Shown: piece after piece, positions 9,003 through 18,104 of the stretch
Position numbering within the stretch: position 1 is the stretch's first letter
How the letters are laid out: each line of letters begins with the position of its first letter
Assembly: GCA_963846885.1 (NCBI GenBank)
Contig: CAWJXS010000012.1
Location: 62,001 to 126,000 of the forward strand
Direction of reading: 5' to 3'
DNA from: RPQJ01 sp963846885
GTDB lineage: Bacteria > Pseudomonadota > Gammaproteobacteria > Steroidobacterales > Steroidobacteraceae
DNA length: 64,000 nucleotides
Translations under genes and position numbers: made by a program
The notes under the pieces: model-generated
Told to the model about the DNA's origin: nothing
The model's database searches: none
Seen by the model: the letters and a program-made list of their open reading frames with translations, nothing else

Positions 9003-9812
9003 ATGGCCGACGTCATCGCGGCCTCGACCCCGGCGGATTGGCGACCGCTCGAGCCGGAGAACACCCTCTACCTGCAGTTGGCGCAGGGCCGGGTCGTGAT
9101 CGAACTCGCGCCGGATTTTGCGCCGCAACATGCGGCCAACATCAGGGCCCTGGCGCGGGGCAAGTATTTCGACGGCCTGGCGATCGTGCGTGCGCAGGAC
9201 AATTTCGTGGTGCAGTGGGGCGATCCCGAGGGCAAGCGCAGCCTCGGTGACGCCAAGGCGACGCTGCCGCCAGAGTTCACGGTCAAGCTGACTCCCGCGC
9301 TGCCGTTCGAGGTCCTGCCGGATCGCGACGGTTACGCGCCCGAGGTCGGTTTCAGCCAGGGCTTTCCTGCCGCCCGTGACGTGGCCCGCGGCGAGGCCTG
9401 GCTGGCCCATTGCTACGGCATGGTCGGGGCGGGGCGCGGCAATGCGCCGGACAGCGGCAACGGGGCCGAACTCTACGTCGTGACCGGCCACGCCCCCCGC
9501 CAGCTCGATCGCAACATCGCCCTGGTCGGCCGTGTGGTGCAAGGTATCGAGTTGCTCTCGTCGCAACCTCGTGGATCCGGTCCGATGGGGTTCTACGAAA
9601 AGGTTGAACAGACGGTGCCGATCACGAGCGTCCGTGTCGCGGCCGACCTGCCGGTCGCCGAGCGCGCAAGCCTCGAGGTCATGCGCACCGACACGGAACG
9701 TTTCCGGCAACTGGTCGAGGCACGGCGCAATCGTCGTGACGACTGGTACCTCGTGCCGGCAGGATATATCGATCTCTGCAACGTGCCCGTGGTGGTGCGG
9801 CCGCGGCCGTAA
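9003..9812 (+). CDS. Cyclophilin-type peptidyl-prolyl isomerase
   Basis: A 269-residue protein with the cyclophilin core: LYLQLAQGRVVIELAPDFAPQHAANIRALARGKYFDGL then NFVVQWGDP, followed by long insertions, ELYVVTGHAPRQLDRNIALVGRVVQG and a C-terminal extension. The enzymes catalyse cis-trans isomerisation of prolyl bonds. Start at 9003 is the first ATG that begins plausible coding sequence. An export signal exists about 50 bases upstream but in another frame, so the gene may have lost its signal through an indel or the assembly may carry an error there. An alternative in-frame start far upstream would add an unlikely Arg/Ser-rich leader. Confidence 0.75.
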   Translation: MADVIAASTPADWRPLEPENTLYLQLAQGRVVIELAPDFAPQHAANIRALARGKYFDGLAIVRAQDNFVVQWGDPEGKRSLGDAKATLPPEFTVKLTPALPFEVLPDRDGYAPEVGFSQGFPAARDVARGEAWLAHCYGMVGAGRGNAPDSGNGAELYVVTGHAPRQLDRNIALVGRVVQGIELLSSQPRGSGPMGFYEKVEQTVPITSVRVAADLPVAERASLEVMRTDTERFRQLVEARRNRRDDWYLVPAGYIDLCNVPVVVRPRP

Positions 9813-9848
9813 CCGGGCGGGCAACAAAAGCCTTCGGGGGAAGGACTC

Positions 9849-11555
9849 ATGGAACGAATCTGGCTCGAGCATTATCCGGCTGACGTCCCGCACGACGTCG
9901 ACATCACGCAATATTCCTCGCTGGTCGAGCTCATAGAGCACGGCTTGCGCCAGCACGCCCAGCGCAACGCCTACGCGTACATGGACCGGTACTTCACCTT
10001 CGGTGAAATCGACCGGTACTCGGCCGCGTTCGGCGCGTGGCTGCAGTCGCAGGGCCTCGCCAAGGGCGCGCGCGTCGCGATCATGATGCCGAATGTCGTG
10101 CAGTACCCGATCGCGCTTGCGGGCGTATTGCGGGCGGGCTACGTCGTGGTGAACGTCAATCCGCTGTACACGCCACGCGAGCTCGAGCACCAGTTGCGTG
10201 ACTCGGGTGCCGAGGCGATCGTGATCCTGGAGAACTTCGCGAGCACGCTGCAGCAGGTGATCGCGCGTACCGACGTGAAGCACGTCGTGGTGGCGTCGCT
10301 CGGTGAAATGCTCGGCTTCCCGAAGGGCGCGATCGTGAATTTCGCGGTGCGGCGGGTCAAGAAACTGGTGCCGGCCTACTCGCTGCCGGGACACATCAAG
10401 TTCACCGAGACGCTCGACGCGGGCGCGCGCCGGCGCCTCGAGCCGGTGACGATGACGCTACAGGACACGGCTTTCCTGCAGTACACGGGCGGCACCACGG
10501 GCATCTCCAAGGGCGCCACCCTCACGCACGGCAACCTCGTGGCGAACGTGCTGCAGATGGAGGCCTGGCTGACCCCGGCCCTGACCGATACCGAGCGCGG
10601 CCCGGTGCCCGAGCAGTTCGTCTACATCTGTGCGCTGCCGCTGTACCACGTTTTCGCGCTGGTGGTGAATTGCCTGTTCGGCCTGCGCATCGGCACGCTC
10701 AACGTGCTCATCCCGAACCCGCGCGACATCGGCGGCTTCGTCAGCGAGCTGGCGAAGTACAAATTCAACGTGCTGCCCGGCGTCAACACGCTCTATAACG
10801 CGCTGCTGGAGAACGAGGAGTTCCGCAAGCTCGATTTTTCCAGCCTGCGCGTCGCGAACGGCGGTGGCATGGCCGTGCAGAAGGCGACCAGCGAGCGCTG
10901 GCTCAAGCTGACCGGCGTGCCGATCATCGAAGGGTATGGACTGTCGGAGACTTCGCCGGTCGCAACCTGCAACCCGATCCTGAACCGTGAATACAACGGC
11001 ACGATCGGCCTGCCGTTCCCCGGCACGGAGATCGCGATCCTCGACGATGCTGGCCAGCCGGTGCCGCTGGGCCAGCCCGGCGAAATTGCGATCCGCGGGC
11101 CGCAGGTCATGGCGGGCTACTGGAACCGTCCCGACGAGACGGCGAAGGTCATGACGCCCGACGGATTCTTCAAGTCGGGCGACGTCGGCATCATGGACGA
11201 GCGCGGCTACATCCGGATCGTCGACCGCAAGAAGGACATGATCCTGGTCTCGGGTTTCAACGTGTACCCGAACGAGATCGAGCAGGTCATCACCACCCAC
11301 CCGGGCGTGGTCGAATGCGCCGCGATCGGAGTGCCCGACGACAAGTCAGGTGAAGCGGTGAAAGTTTTCGTCGTGCGCAAGGATCCCGCGCTGACCGTCG
11401 AGCAGTTGCTGGAGTTCTGCAAGGAGAACTTCACCGGCTACAAGAAGCCCAAGTACATCGAGTTCCGCGACGAATTGCCGAAGAGCAACGTGGGCAAGAT
11501 CCTGCGGCGTGAATTGCGCGACGCAGCCGTGGGCGCGCAGGCGAAGAGCGCGTAG
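9849..11555 (+). CDS. fadD: Long-chain fatty acid-CoA ligase
   Basis: A 568-residue AMP-forming acyl-CoA synthetase. Visible motifs are YTGGTTGISKGATLTH (P-loop, about residue 213), EGYGLSETSP, the SGDVGIMDERGYIRIVDRKKDMI linker signature and a C-terminal catalytic Lys in PKSNVGKILRRELR. Activates long-chain fatty acids to acyl-CoA at the membrane for beta-oxidation or lipid synthesis. GGGGGAAGGA stands before the ATG. It converges on a dienoyl-CoA isomerase-like gene, which fits a fatty-acid degradation context. Confidence 0.93.
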   Translation: MERIWLEHYPADVPHDVDITQYSSLVELIEHGLRQHAQRNAYAYMDRYFTFGEIDRYSAAFGAWLQSQGLAKGARVAIMMPNVVQYPIALAGVLRAGYVVVNVNPLYTPRELEHQLRDSGAEAIVILENFASTLQQVIARTDVKHVVVASLGEMLGFPKGAIVNFAVRRVKKLVPAYSLPGHIKFTETLDAGARRRLEPVTMTLQDTAFLQYTGGTTGISKGATLTHGNLVANVLQMEAWLTPALTDTERGPVPEQFVYICALPLYHVFALVVNCLFGLRIGTLNVLIPNPRDIGGFVSELAKYKFNVLPGVNTLYNALLENEEFRKLDFSSLRVANGGGMAVQKATSERWLKLTGVPIIEGYGLSETSPVATCNPILNREYNGTIGLPFPGTEIAILDDAGQPVPLGQPGEIAIRGPQVMAGYWNRPDETAKVMTPDGFFKSGDVGIMDERGYIRIVDRKKDMILVSGFNVYPNEIEQVITTHPGVVECAAIGVPDDKSGEAVKVFVVRKDPALTVEQLLEFCKENFTGYKKPKYIEFRDELPKSNVGKILRRELRDAAVGAQAKSA

Positions 11556-11562
11556 GGAAGGG

Positions 11563-11623
11563 GAGGAAGGGCAGGAAGGACAGGAAGGGCAGGAAGGACA
11601 GGAAGGACAGGAAGGACAGGAAG
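11563..11623. repeat. 9-bp tandem repeat (CAGGAAGGA) in the fadD / crotonase convergent junction
   Basis: Just after the fadD stop the unit CAGGAAGGA or CAGGAAGGG is repeated about 6.8 times, giving an almost pure purine strand. A complementary pyrimidine-rich stretch, with CCTTCC and two CTAGCCCC units, lies at about 11688-11722 next to the opposing gene, so the two sides can pair. The remaining 11624-11687 shows nothing recognisable. Likely functions are transcription termination or none; the tract is a slippage-prone microsatellite. Confidence 0.75.
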
Positions 11624-11726
11624 TTATCTGACGCTTGCTTTCCTGATCGATACATTCAGGACCCGAGTTCTTCAGGTTCCAACTGCCCTTCCTGACTAGC
11701 CTTCCTAGCCCCTAGCCCCTTCCACC

Positions 11727-12563
11727 CTACTGCCCGCGGAAGTTCGGCGGCCGGCGTTGCATGAATGCCTGCATCGCCTCGCCGAGGTCGTCTGAATGCA
11801 GGAACGCGGCATTCCACACGGCCACGTAGTCGAGCTGGCTGTCCACCTCGCGTCGCGAAGCGAATCCCAGCACGTGCTTCGAGCCCTGTACGGCGAGCGG
11901 TGAATTAGCCGCGATCGCGGCCGCCATTTCCTGCGCACGGGCCATCAGCGCCGCAGGATCAGGCAGCACGTCGTTCAGCAGTTGTACCTCGCGCGCCTGC
12001 TGCGCGGTGTAGTCGCCGCCCGTGAAGATCCACTCGCGCGCAGCGCCGTCGCCGATCACGCGCGGCAGGCGCTGCAGCGAACCGACGTCGGCCACCATCG
12101 CGATGCGCGTCTCGCGCACCGAGAACGTGGCCTCGGCGGACGCGAGACGAATGTCGCATGCCGTGATCAGGTCCATGCCGGCGCCGATGCAGGCGCCGTG
12201 CACCGCGGCGATGACGGGCTTGTTGGTGTCGGCCAGGCTCGAGCACGTGCGCTGGTAGGCGCGGATGTCGTCGTACAACTGACGGCGCTTCGCGACCGCC
12301 GAGCCGTCGCTCGCGCCCGTCAACGAGCCGCCCGCCAGGCCGGGCGCATGGTCCATGAGATCGATGCCCGCGCAGAAGGCCTTGCCGCGCCCCGCCAGGA
12401 TGATGACGCGCACTTCCGGGTCTGCGTCGAGCGCCGCTACGGCCGCAGGGATGCTGTGCCACAGCGGTCGATGCAGCGCGTTGAGCTTCTCGGGTCGATC
12501 GAGGAACAGCGTGGCGACGGTGCCTGTGCGTTCGATTGCGATGTGCGCGAAGGTCTCGGCCAT
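11727..12563 (-). CDS. Crotonase-family enzyme, delta3,5-delta2,4-dienoyl-CoA isomerase-like
   Basis: A 278-residue crotonase-fold protein. GKAFCAGIDL and GACIGAGMDLITACDIR form the CoA-binding and oxyanion regions; the downstream run VRETRIAMVADVGSLQRLP followed by RVIG matches the dienoyl-CoA isomerase (ECH1) subgroup, with the acidic residues Glu and Asp in the positions that shuttle protons. These isomerases allow beta-oxidation of polyunsaturated acids with odd-position double bonds. The adjacent fadD supports a fatty-acid role. General enoyl-CoA hydratase activity is the main alternative. Confidence 0.85.
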   Translation of the reverse strand: MAETFAHIAIERTGTVATLFLDRPEKLNALHRPLWHSIPAAVAALDADPEVRVIILAGRGKAFCAGIDLMDHAPGLAGGSLTGASDGSAVAKRRQLYDDIRAYQRTCSSLADTNKPVIAAVHGACIGAGMDLITACDIRLASAEATFSVRETRIAMVADVGSLQRLPRVIGDGAAREWIFTGGDYTAQQAREVQLLNDVLPDPAALMARAQEMAAAIAANSPLAVQGSKHVLGFASRREVDSQLDYVAVWNAAFLHSDDLGEAMQAFMQRRPPNFRGQ

Positions 12564-12599
12564 GGACGTGTTTCCGTGCAGTGATTCAGGGGTGGCGCG

Positions 12600-13433
12600 T
12601 CAGCGTGGCTTGCGAGTGCCCGTGCGTCGAGCGACGTTCATGACGCTGCGCACGAGGACGTCGGTGGCGCCGGGGGCCAGCGCACCAAGTTTCTCCAGCA
12701 GTGCGCCGCCCGGGGGCACCGCGACTTCGGCCAGCTTGAGGCGCACGGCCGCAAAGACCGCCCAGACGACCCAGGCCGTGGGCATGTTGAGCGCCTTGGG
12801 CCAGAAGCCCTGTGTGGTCGGATCCGCGGCGGCGGCGGCTGCCATCGGAGTGTCGATCACCCCCGGCAGGACGAGCGATACGCCGACGTTCGTGCCCAGG
12901 AGTTCGGTGCGCAGGGCCTCGGTCAGGCCGACCAGTGCGAACTTGCTGGCGCAATAGCCGCCGAGCGGCGAGAAGCCGCGCCGTCCCGCGAGCGACGCGA
13001 CATTGACGATGTGACCACCCGCCGGCTGCGACTGCATCAGCTTCACCGCGGCCTGCATGACGTGCAATGCGCCGAAGAGGTTGACGTCGAGCATGCGCCG
13101 CAGATCGGCCGGATCGAGGTCGGCGACCTGGGCGGGAATCAGGATGCCCGCATTGTTGACCACGATATCGACGCTGCCGAAACGCCGCGCGGCTTTACGG
13201 AAGCAGGCGCGCACCGCCACGGGGTCCGTGACGTCGGTGCCGATCGCAAGGGCGCCGACCCCGGCATTCCTTGCGGCGCTCGCGACCTTGGCAAGCACCG
13301 CTGCACGCCGGGCGACCAGCACGACGTTGGCGCCTGCCGCAGCGAAGGCGAGGGCGGTTTCACGGCCGATGCCGCTCGACGCGCCGGTGACGAGGACGGT
13401 TTTGCCGTCGAAACGCAGGGCTGGGAGTTGCAT
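12600..13433 (-). CDS. Short-chain dehydrogenase/reductase
   Basis: A 277-residue classical SDR: nucleotide-binding TGASSGIGRE near the N-terminus, NNAG in the middle, catalytic Ser in NVASLAGR and Tyr/Lys in YCASKFALVG. The basic residues after beta-2 (ARRAAV) suggest NADP(H) preference. It ends 36 bases upstream of the crotonase gene on the same strand, so the two probably share a transcript. The C-terminal tail is extended and basic. Substrate unknown; hydroxyacyl or steroid-like substrates are possible but not shown. Confidence 0.85.
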   Translation of the reverse strand: MQLPALRFDGKTVLVTGASSGIGRETALAFAAAGANVVLVARRAAVLAKVASAARNAGVGALAIGTDVTDPVAVRACFRKAARRFGSVDIVVNNAGILIPAQVADLDPADLRRMLDVNLFGALHVMQAAVKLMQSQPAGGHIVNVASLAGRRGFSPLGGYCASKFALVGLTEALRTELLGTNVGVSLVLPGVIDTPMAAAAAADPTTQGFWPKALNMPTAWVVWAVFAAVRLKLAEVAVPPGGALLEKLGALAPGATDVLVRSVMNVARRTGTRKPR

Positions 13434-13471
13434 GCGCCAAGCCTAGCGCGTTCGGCGCGCCGCTCCCAGAG

Positions 13472-13524
13472 AACAGGGGACATTCACCAATTTCTGGCCA
13501 GAAACCGGTGCATGTCCCCTGTTT
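13472..13524. repeat. REP-like imperfect palindrome between ald and the SDR gene
   Basis: Outer arms AACAGGGGACA (13472-13482) and TGTCCCCTGTT (13513-13523) are perfectly complementary, and the centre contains a second perfect 14-bp palindrome TTTCTGGCCAGAAA (13491-13504). It lies 10 bases downstream of the ald stop codon, so it can act as an ald terminator or mRNA 3-prime stabiliser. The form resembles dispersed repetitive extragenic palindromes; only one copy is present in this window. Confidence 0.6.
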
Positions 13525-13532
13525 GACGGCTG

Positions 13533-14648
<1,116 letters not shown>

Positions 14649-14807
14649 GGCTCTCTCCCCGGTTTGCTGTTGTGGCGCACCGCTGCGGTGCATCGCGGAA
14701 GAATAATTGGCGCGTAGCGGTGAAATCATGCAAAGTCAGGCCATAAGTCTCCATTAGACGCAACTTTCTTCTGCTAGAAGTCTGCTTGATGGTGGAATCT
14801 GCGAATC
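14649..14807. promoter_or_regulatory. Divergent ald / lrp-family promoter region with candidate operator
   Basis: This 159-base region separates ald from its presumed regulator. It contains the inverted repeat CTTCT-GCT-AGAAG at 14768-14780 inside an AT-richer segment, the form expected of an Lrp/AsnC-type site, and a further AT-rich patch near 14736-14758. By analogy with other ald-lrp pairs, the regulator probably activates ald with alanine as effector. The site is a prediction from symmetry and position only. Confidence 0.45.
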
Positions 14808-15278
14808 ATGAAACTGGATCGCGTAGACAACCAGATCCTGGCCGCCCTGCAGCGGGACGGCCGGGTCAGCAATCGCGAACTCGCCGAGCAGGTGCACCTG
14901 AGCGAGTCCGCCTGCCTGCGACGCATGCGCGCACTGGAGCAGGCTGGGGTGATCGATCGCTACGCCGCGCTGGTGAACCAGGCCAAGGTGGGTTTGCCGG
15001 GCAACGTCTTCGTGAGCATCACGCTCAATCGCCAGGAGCAGGCCGACCTGGCGGCGTTCGAGGACGCGGTAAAGCGCGTGCCCGAAGTCATGGAGTGCTA
15101 CCTCATGACCGGGCAGCAGGACTACCTGCTGCGCGTCGTGGTCTCGGACGCCGCAGACTTCGAACGACTGCACAGCCAGCATCTCACGCGGCTTCCCGGC
15201 GTCGCGCGCGTGCACTCGAGCTTCGCGTTGCGTACCGTGCGCAAGGGCAACGAACTGCCGTTGCGGCACGAATCCTGA
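14808..15278 (+). CDS. Lrp/AsnC family transcriptional regulator
   Basis: A 156-residue regulator: N-terminal winged helix-turn-helix (LDRVDNQILAALQRDGRVSN through LSESACLRRMRALEQAG) and C-terminal RAM effector domain (VMECYLMTGQQDYLLRVVVSD). This is the standard Lrp architecture and length; such proteins form octamers that wrap DNA and respond to amino acids. Its divergence from ald makes alanine-responsive control of ald the most likely role. Confidence 0.92.
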   Translation: MKLDRVDNQILAALQRDGRVSNRELAEQVHLSESACLRRMRALEQAGVIDRYAALVNQAKVGLPGNVFVSITLNRQEQADLAAFEDAVKRVPEVMECYLMTGQQDYLLRVVVSDAADFERLHSQHLTRLPGVARVHSSFALRTVRKGNELPLRHES

Positions 15279-15303
15279 TCACTGGTCCCGTGGAGACCCA
15301 AGC

Positions 15304-16206
15304 ATGAGCCTCGTCGCGCAACTGGTCCTGGTCGGCGGTCTGCTGCTGGCGGGGTTTTTCGTCCTCGCCTGGCGGCGCATCGAACGCGCTCATGCCGGTG
15401 ACGCGGATAAGGCGGCTGCGAAACTCCCCACGCCCGGTGGACTGGTCCTTGGTTTCGTCGCCAATTTCTTCGACACGCTCGGCATCGGTTCATTCGCGTC
15501 GACCACGGCCTGGATCAAGTTCCGCAACCTGATCCGCGACGAGCTGATACCGGGCACGCTCAACGTCGGTCACGCGCTGCCCACGATCACGCAGGCCATC
15601 ATCTTCACGACGGCGATCGCCGTCGCTCCCGTCACGCTGGTGGCGATGGTCGGCGCCGCGGTGGCGGGCGGCTACCTGGGCGCGGGCGTCGTCGCCAAGC
15701 TGCCGCGTCGCGGCATCCAGCTTGGAATGGGCATCGCGTTGCTGGTCGCCGCAGCGCTGTTCGTGCTGAAGATCTTCGGCTTGCTTCCGGCGGGCGGCAA
15801 TGCGCTGGGCTTGAGCGGTGGCGTGCTGGTCTTCGCGGTGGTGGTCAATTTCTGCCTCGGTGCGCTGATGCAGCTCGGCATCGGCCTGTACGCGCCGTGC
15901 CTGATGCTGGTGAGCCTGCTCGGCATGAACCCGATCGCCGCGTTCCCGATCATGATGGCCTCCTGCGCGTGCCTGATGCCCGTGGGCAGCCTCAAGTTCA
16001 TTCGCGAACGCAGGTACGACCGGCGTACCGCCATCGGTCTCGCCATTGGCGGAATCCCGGGCGTGTTCCTCGCGGCGTTCGTCGTCAAGTCGCTGCCGCT
16101 GCAGTGGTTGTACTGGCTCGTCGTCGTCGTCGTGCTGTACGCGGCGACGCTGATGCTGCGTTCGGCGCTGCAGCCCCAACCGGCCCTCGCAGGAGACAAG
16201 GCATGA
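15304..16206 (+). CDS. TauE/SafE-family membrane permease
   Basis: A 300-residue polytopic inner-membrane protein with about eight hydrophobic segments. GLVLGFVANFFDTLGIGSFA and the later internal repeat GVLVFAVVVNFCLGALMQLGIG are the two half-repeats typical of TauE/SafE transporters, which export sulfite, sulfoacetate or related small anions. It starts 25 bases after the Lrp gene and overlaps the pterin dehydratase start by an ATGA, so it belongs to one operon with it. The actual anion is unknown; the nearby sulfotransferases make a sulfur compound conceivable but this is only context. Confidence 0.8.
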   Translation: MSLVAQLVLVGGLLLAGFFVLAWRRIERAHAGDADKAAAKLPTPGGLVLGFVANFFDTLGIGSFASTTAWIKFRNLIRDELIPGTLNVGHALPTITQAIIFTTAIAVAPVTLVAMVGAAVAGGYLGAGVVAKLPRRGIQLGMGIALLVAAALFVLKIFGLLPAGGNALGLSGGVLVFAVVVNFCLGALMQLGIGLYAPCLMLVSLLGMNPIAAFPIMMASCACLMPVGSLKFIRERRYDRRTAIGLAIGGIPGVFLAAFVVKSLPLQWLYWLVVVVVLYAATLMLRSALQPQPALAGDKA

Positions 16207-16547
16207 TTCGTCCCGCGCTGCTCGATCCCGCTGCCGTCAGTTCGCTGGTCGCGTCCTTGCCCGGATGGGCGCTGGCAGCCAATGGCAAGGCGATCAGCCG
16301 TCGTTTCAAGTTCGCGGACTTCGACGTGACGATGACGTTCGTCAACGCCATCGCCGACGTCGCGCGGCGGCACGACCATCATCCGGACATGAAAGTCGGT
16401 TACGACTATTGCGAGGTGTTGTTCACCACGCACGACGCCGGCGGGCTCACCGAGCTCGATGCCGACCTGCGCGCGAGCGGCACAGGAACTCGCGGCGTAG
16501 GACACGCACCGACCGAGGTTCAGCGCGCTGCGGTCTCGTCGAGGTAA
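16203..16547 (+). CDS. phhB: 4a-hydroxytetrahydrobiopterin dehydratase (pterin carbinolamine dehydratase)
   Basis: A 114-residue protein with the diagnostic RRHDHHPDMKVGYDYCEVLFTTH signature containing the catalytic histidines. It regenerates pterin cofactor after aromatic amino-acid hydroxylation. The ATG overlaps the TauE stop codon (ATGA), giving translational coupling. Its last 28 bases overlap the convergent sulfotransferase gene. No phenylalanine hydroxylase gene is visible in the window. Confidence 0.88.
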   Translation: MIRPALLDPAAVSSLVASLPGWALAANGKAISRRFKFADFDVTMTFVNAIADVARRHDHHPDMKVGYDYCEVLFTTHDAGGLTELDADLRASGTGTRGVGHAPTEVQRAAVSSR

Positions 16548-17991
16548 GCGCTTAACGCTTCGAGGTGCCGCGCGAAATTCCGCGCCCGTCCTGAGGCGTG
16601 CTGGTAGAGCGGTTGACGGACCTGCCAGACGCTGGCGGTCTTCACGGCGTTGGCGCGCTCGTGAAAGTCCAGGCACGCTTCGTCCCAGTCCAGGCCGCAG
16701 GATTCGAGCACACGCTCGACGATCGGGCGCGGCTCGCGAACGAGCTCGTCGTAGTGAACGTCGATGATGTCGTCGCCATAGAGCGAGTGCCAGTGCGCCA
16801 TGAGACGCGCGGTACTGCCGGTAGTAATGCCCGATATCGAGCAGGTCGAGGGCGTACGGCATCGAGTGATCGAGGTGCAGGAAAAACACCGAAAGGCAGT
16901 TGTCGAGCGGGTGGCGCGTCGTATGCACGATGCGTGCAGCAGGGAACAGAGTCTTGATCAGCCCGATGTAGAGGAAATTGTCGGGGCGCTTGTCGAGGAG
17001 ACGTTCGGCACCGGGGTGTAGTCGGGCCTTCATCGCGCGATAGCGGTCCGCAAGCCGCGCGGCGTGACGGTCAGTCAGTCCCGCCATCGAGGCCGGAAAT
17101 GGTGCGAGCTCGGTGCGCACGATGGCTGGCAGGAAATCGAGTTCGCCGCCGGACACCACCTGTGGATGGCCCGCGAGGATTTGCTCGACCAGTGTCGAGC
17201 CCGACCGAAACATACCGCAGATGAAGATGGGCTGTTCCTGAGGAGCGGGCGACGGGTCGCGCTGTTGTGGAACCGGGAAGGCGGCGATCAGCGCATCGAT
17301 GAAGCGCTCGTGTGCCGCGCGATCGTAGCGCGCCCCATTGGGGCCGGCGCTCAAGCGGCTCTGCGAATTGGCCTCGGTGATGGCGGCGAAGGCCTCGTCA
17401 TACCTGTCCGCCTTGTCCAGCGCTGCGCCCAAGGCGAAACCCAGCATCGCGCGGTCCGCCGCGGTCAGGTCCGCCTGCGCCAGCGTCCGTTGCAGCCGCC
17501 CTGTCACGGCCGGATCGGGCCCCGTCGCTGTCTTGAGACTTACGTAACGTGCCAAGCCGACGTAGCAGCGCGGATCCTCGGCAAGCAGGCGTTCGTAGAG
17601 TGCCAATGCATCGTCACGTCGTCCTAAATCCTCCTGCAAGTTGGCGAGGTTCAGCAGGGCGGGCACGTAACGGGGGTTGATCTGCAGTGCGGCTCGCAGT
17701 TCAGCGGCCGCAGCGTCGTCTCTGCCGCAGGCAATCCGAATAAATGACACCTCGGTTGAGATGCACTTCCTCAGGCTGCTTGATCCCTCGGTCGAGGGCT
17801 TGCTGATAGGACATCAGCGCCGCATCGAAACGCCCTGCCTTGCGCTGCAGGACAGCGAGGTTGAACCACGTGTCGGACAGGTCGGGGTAGAGGACTAGCA
17901 GGCGCGTGTAGGCAGCTTCCGCTTCGTCCAAGCGACCGGCTCGCTCCAAAGCGAGGGCCGCCTGGCCCATTTCCAGGAGTTCGGGAGTCAT
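16520..17991 (-). CDS. TPR-repeat sulfotransferase (two single-base frameshifts)
   Basis: An N-terminal block of TPR helices (LERAGRLDEAEAAYTRLL, NLAVLQRKAGRFDAAL) is followed by a PAPS-dependent sulfotransferase domain: the phosphosulfate-binding loop FRSGSTLVEQIL, then IVHTTRHPLDNCLSVFF for the 3-prime-phosphate site. Frame changes near 17722 and 16808 are each repaired by dropping one base, giving a normal 489-residue protein ending in LSAYLDETAAR. The family includes protein-tyrosine sulfotransferase-like enzymes. Start at 17991 (ATG) is one option; a TTG at 18036 is the other. The gene lies directly beyond the terminator of the TonB receptor gene, on the same strand. Confidence 0.8.
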
Positions 17992-18045
17992 CTTCACGGG
18001 GGAGGCCTCATGAGTGACATGGTAGTCGCCCGCCAAATCGCGGAC

Positions 18046-18079
18046 AAAAAAAAGCGGCGGCCCCTTGCGAGGCCGCCGC
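18046..18079 (-). terminator. Rho-independent terminator of the TonB-dependent receptor gene
   Basis: Read on the minus strand: a 9-bp perfect GC stem (GCGGCGGCC / GGCCGCCGC, arms 18071-18079 and 18054-18062) with an 8-base loop, followed by eight T residues (A's at 18046-18053 on the plus strand). It begins 25 bases after the receptor stop codon. This is a textbook intrinsic terminator and separates the receptor transcript from the sulfotransferase gene downstream. Confidence 0.9.
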
Positions 18080-18104
18080 CCGTTTCGCCTAGATCAGGAC
18101 GGTA

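Noticed and set aside
8841..10394. 517-codon antisense frame over the cyclophilin and fadD genes
   Set aside because: No family sequence; complementary to two well-supported genes.
11563..11623. CRISPR-like short repeat array
   Set aside because: The 9-bp units are directly adjacent with no spacers; it is a microsatellite.
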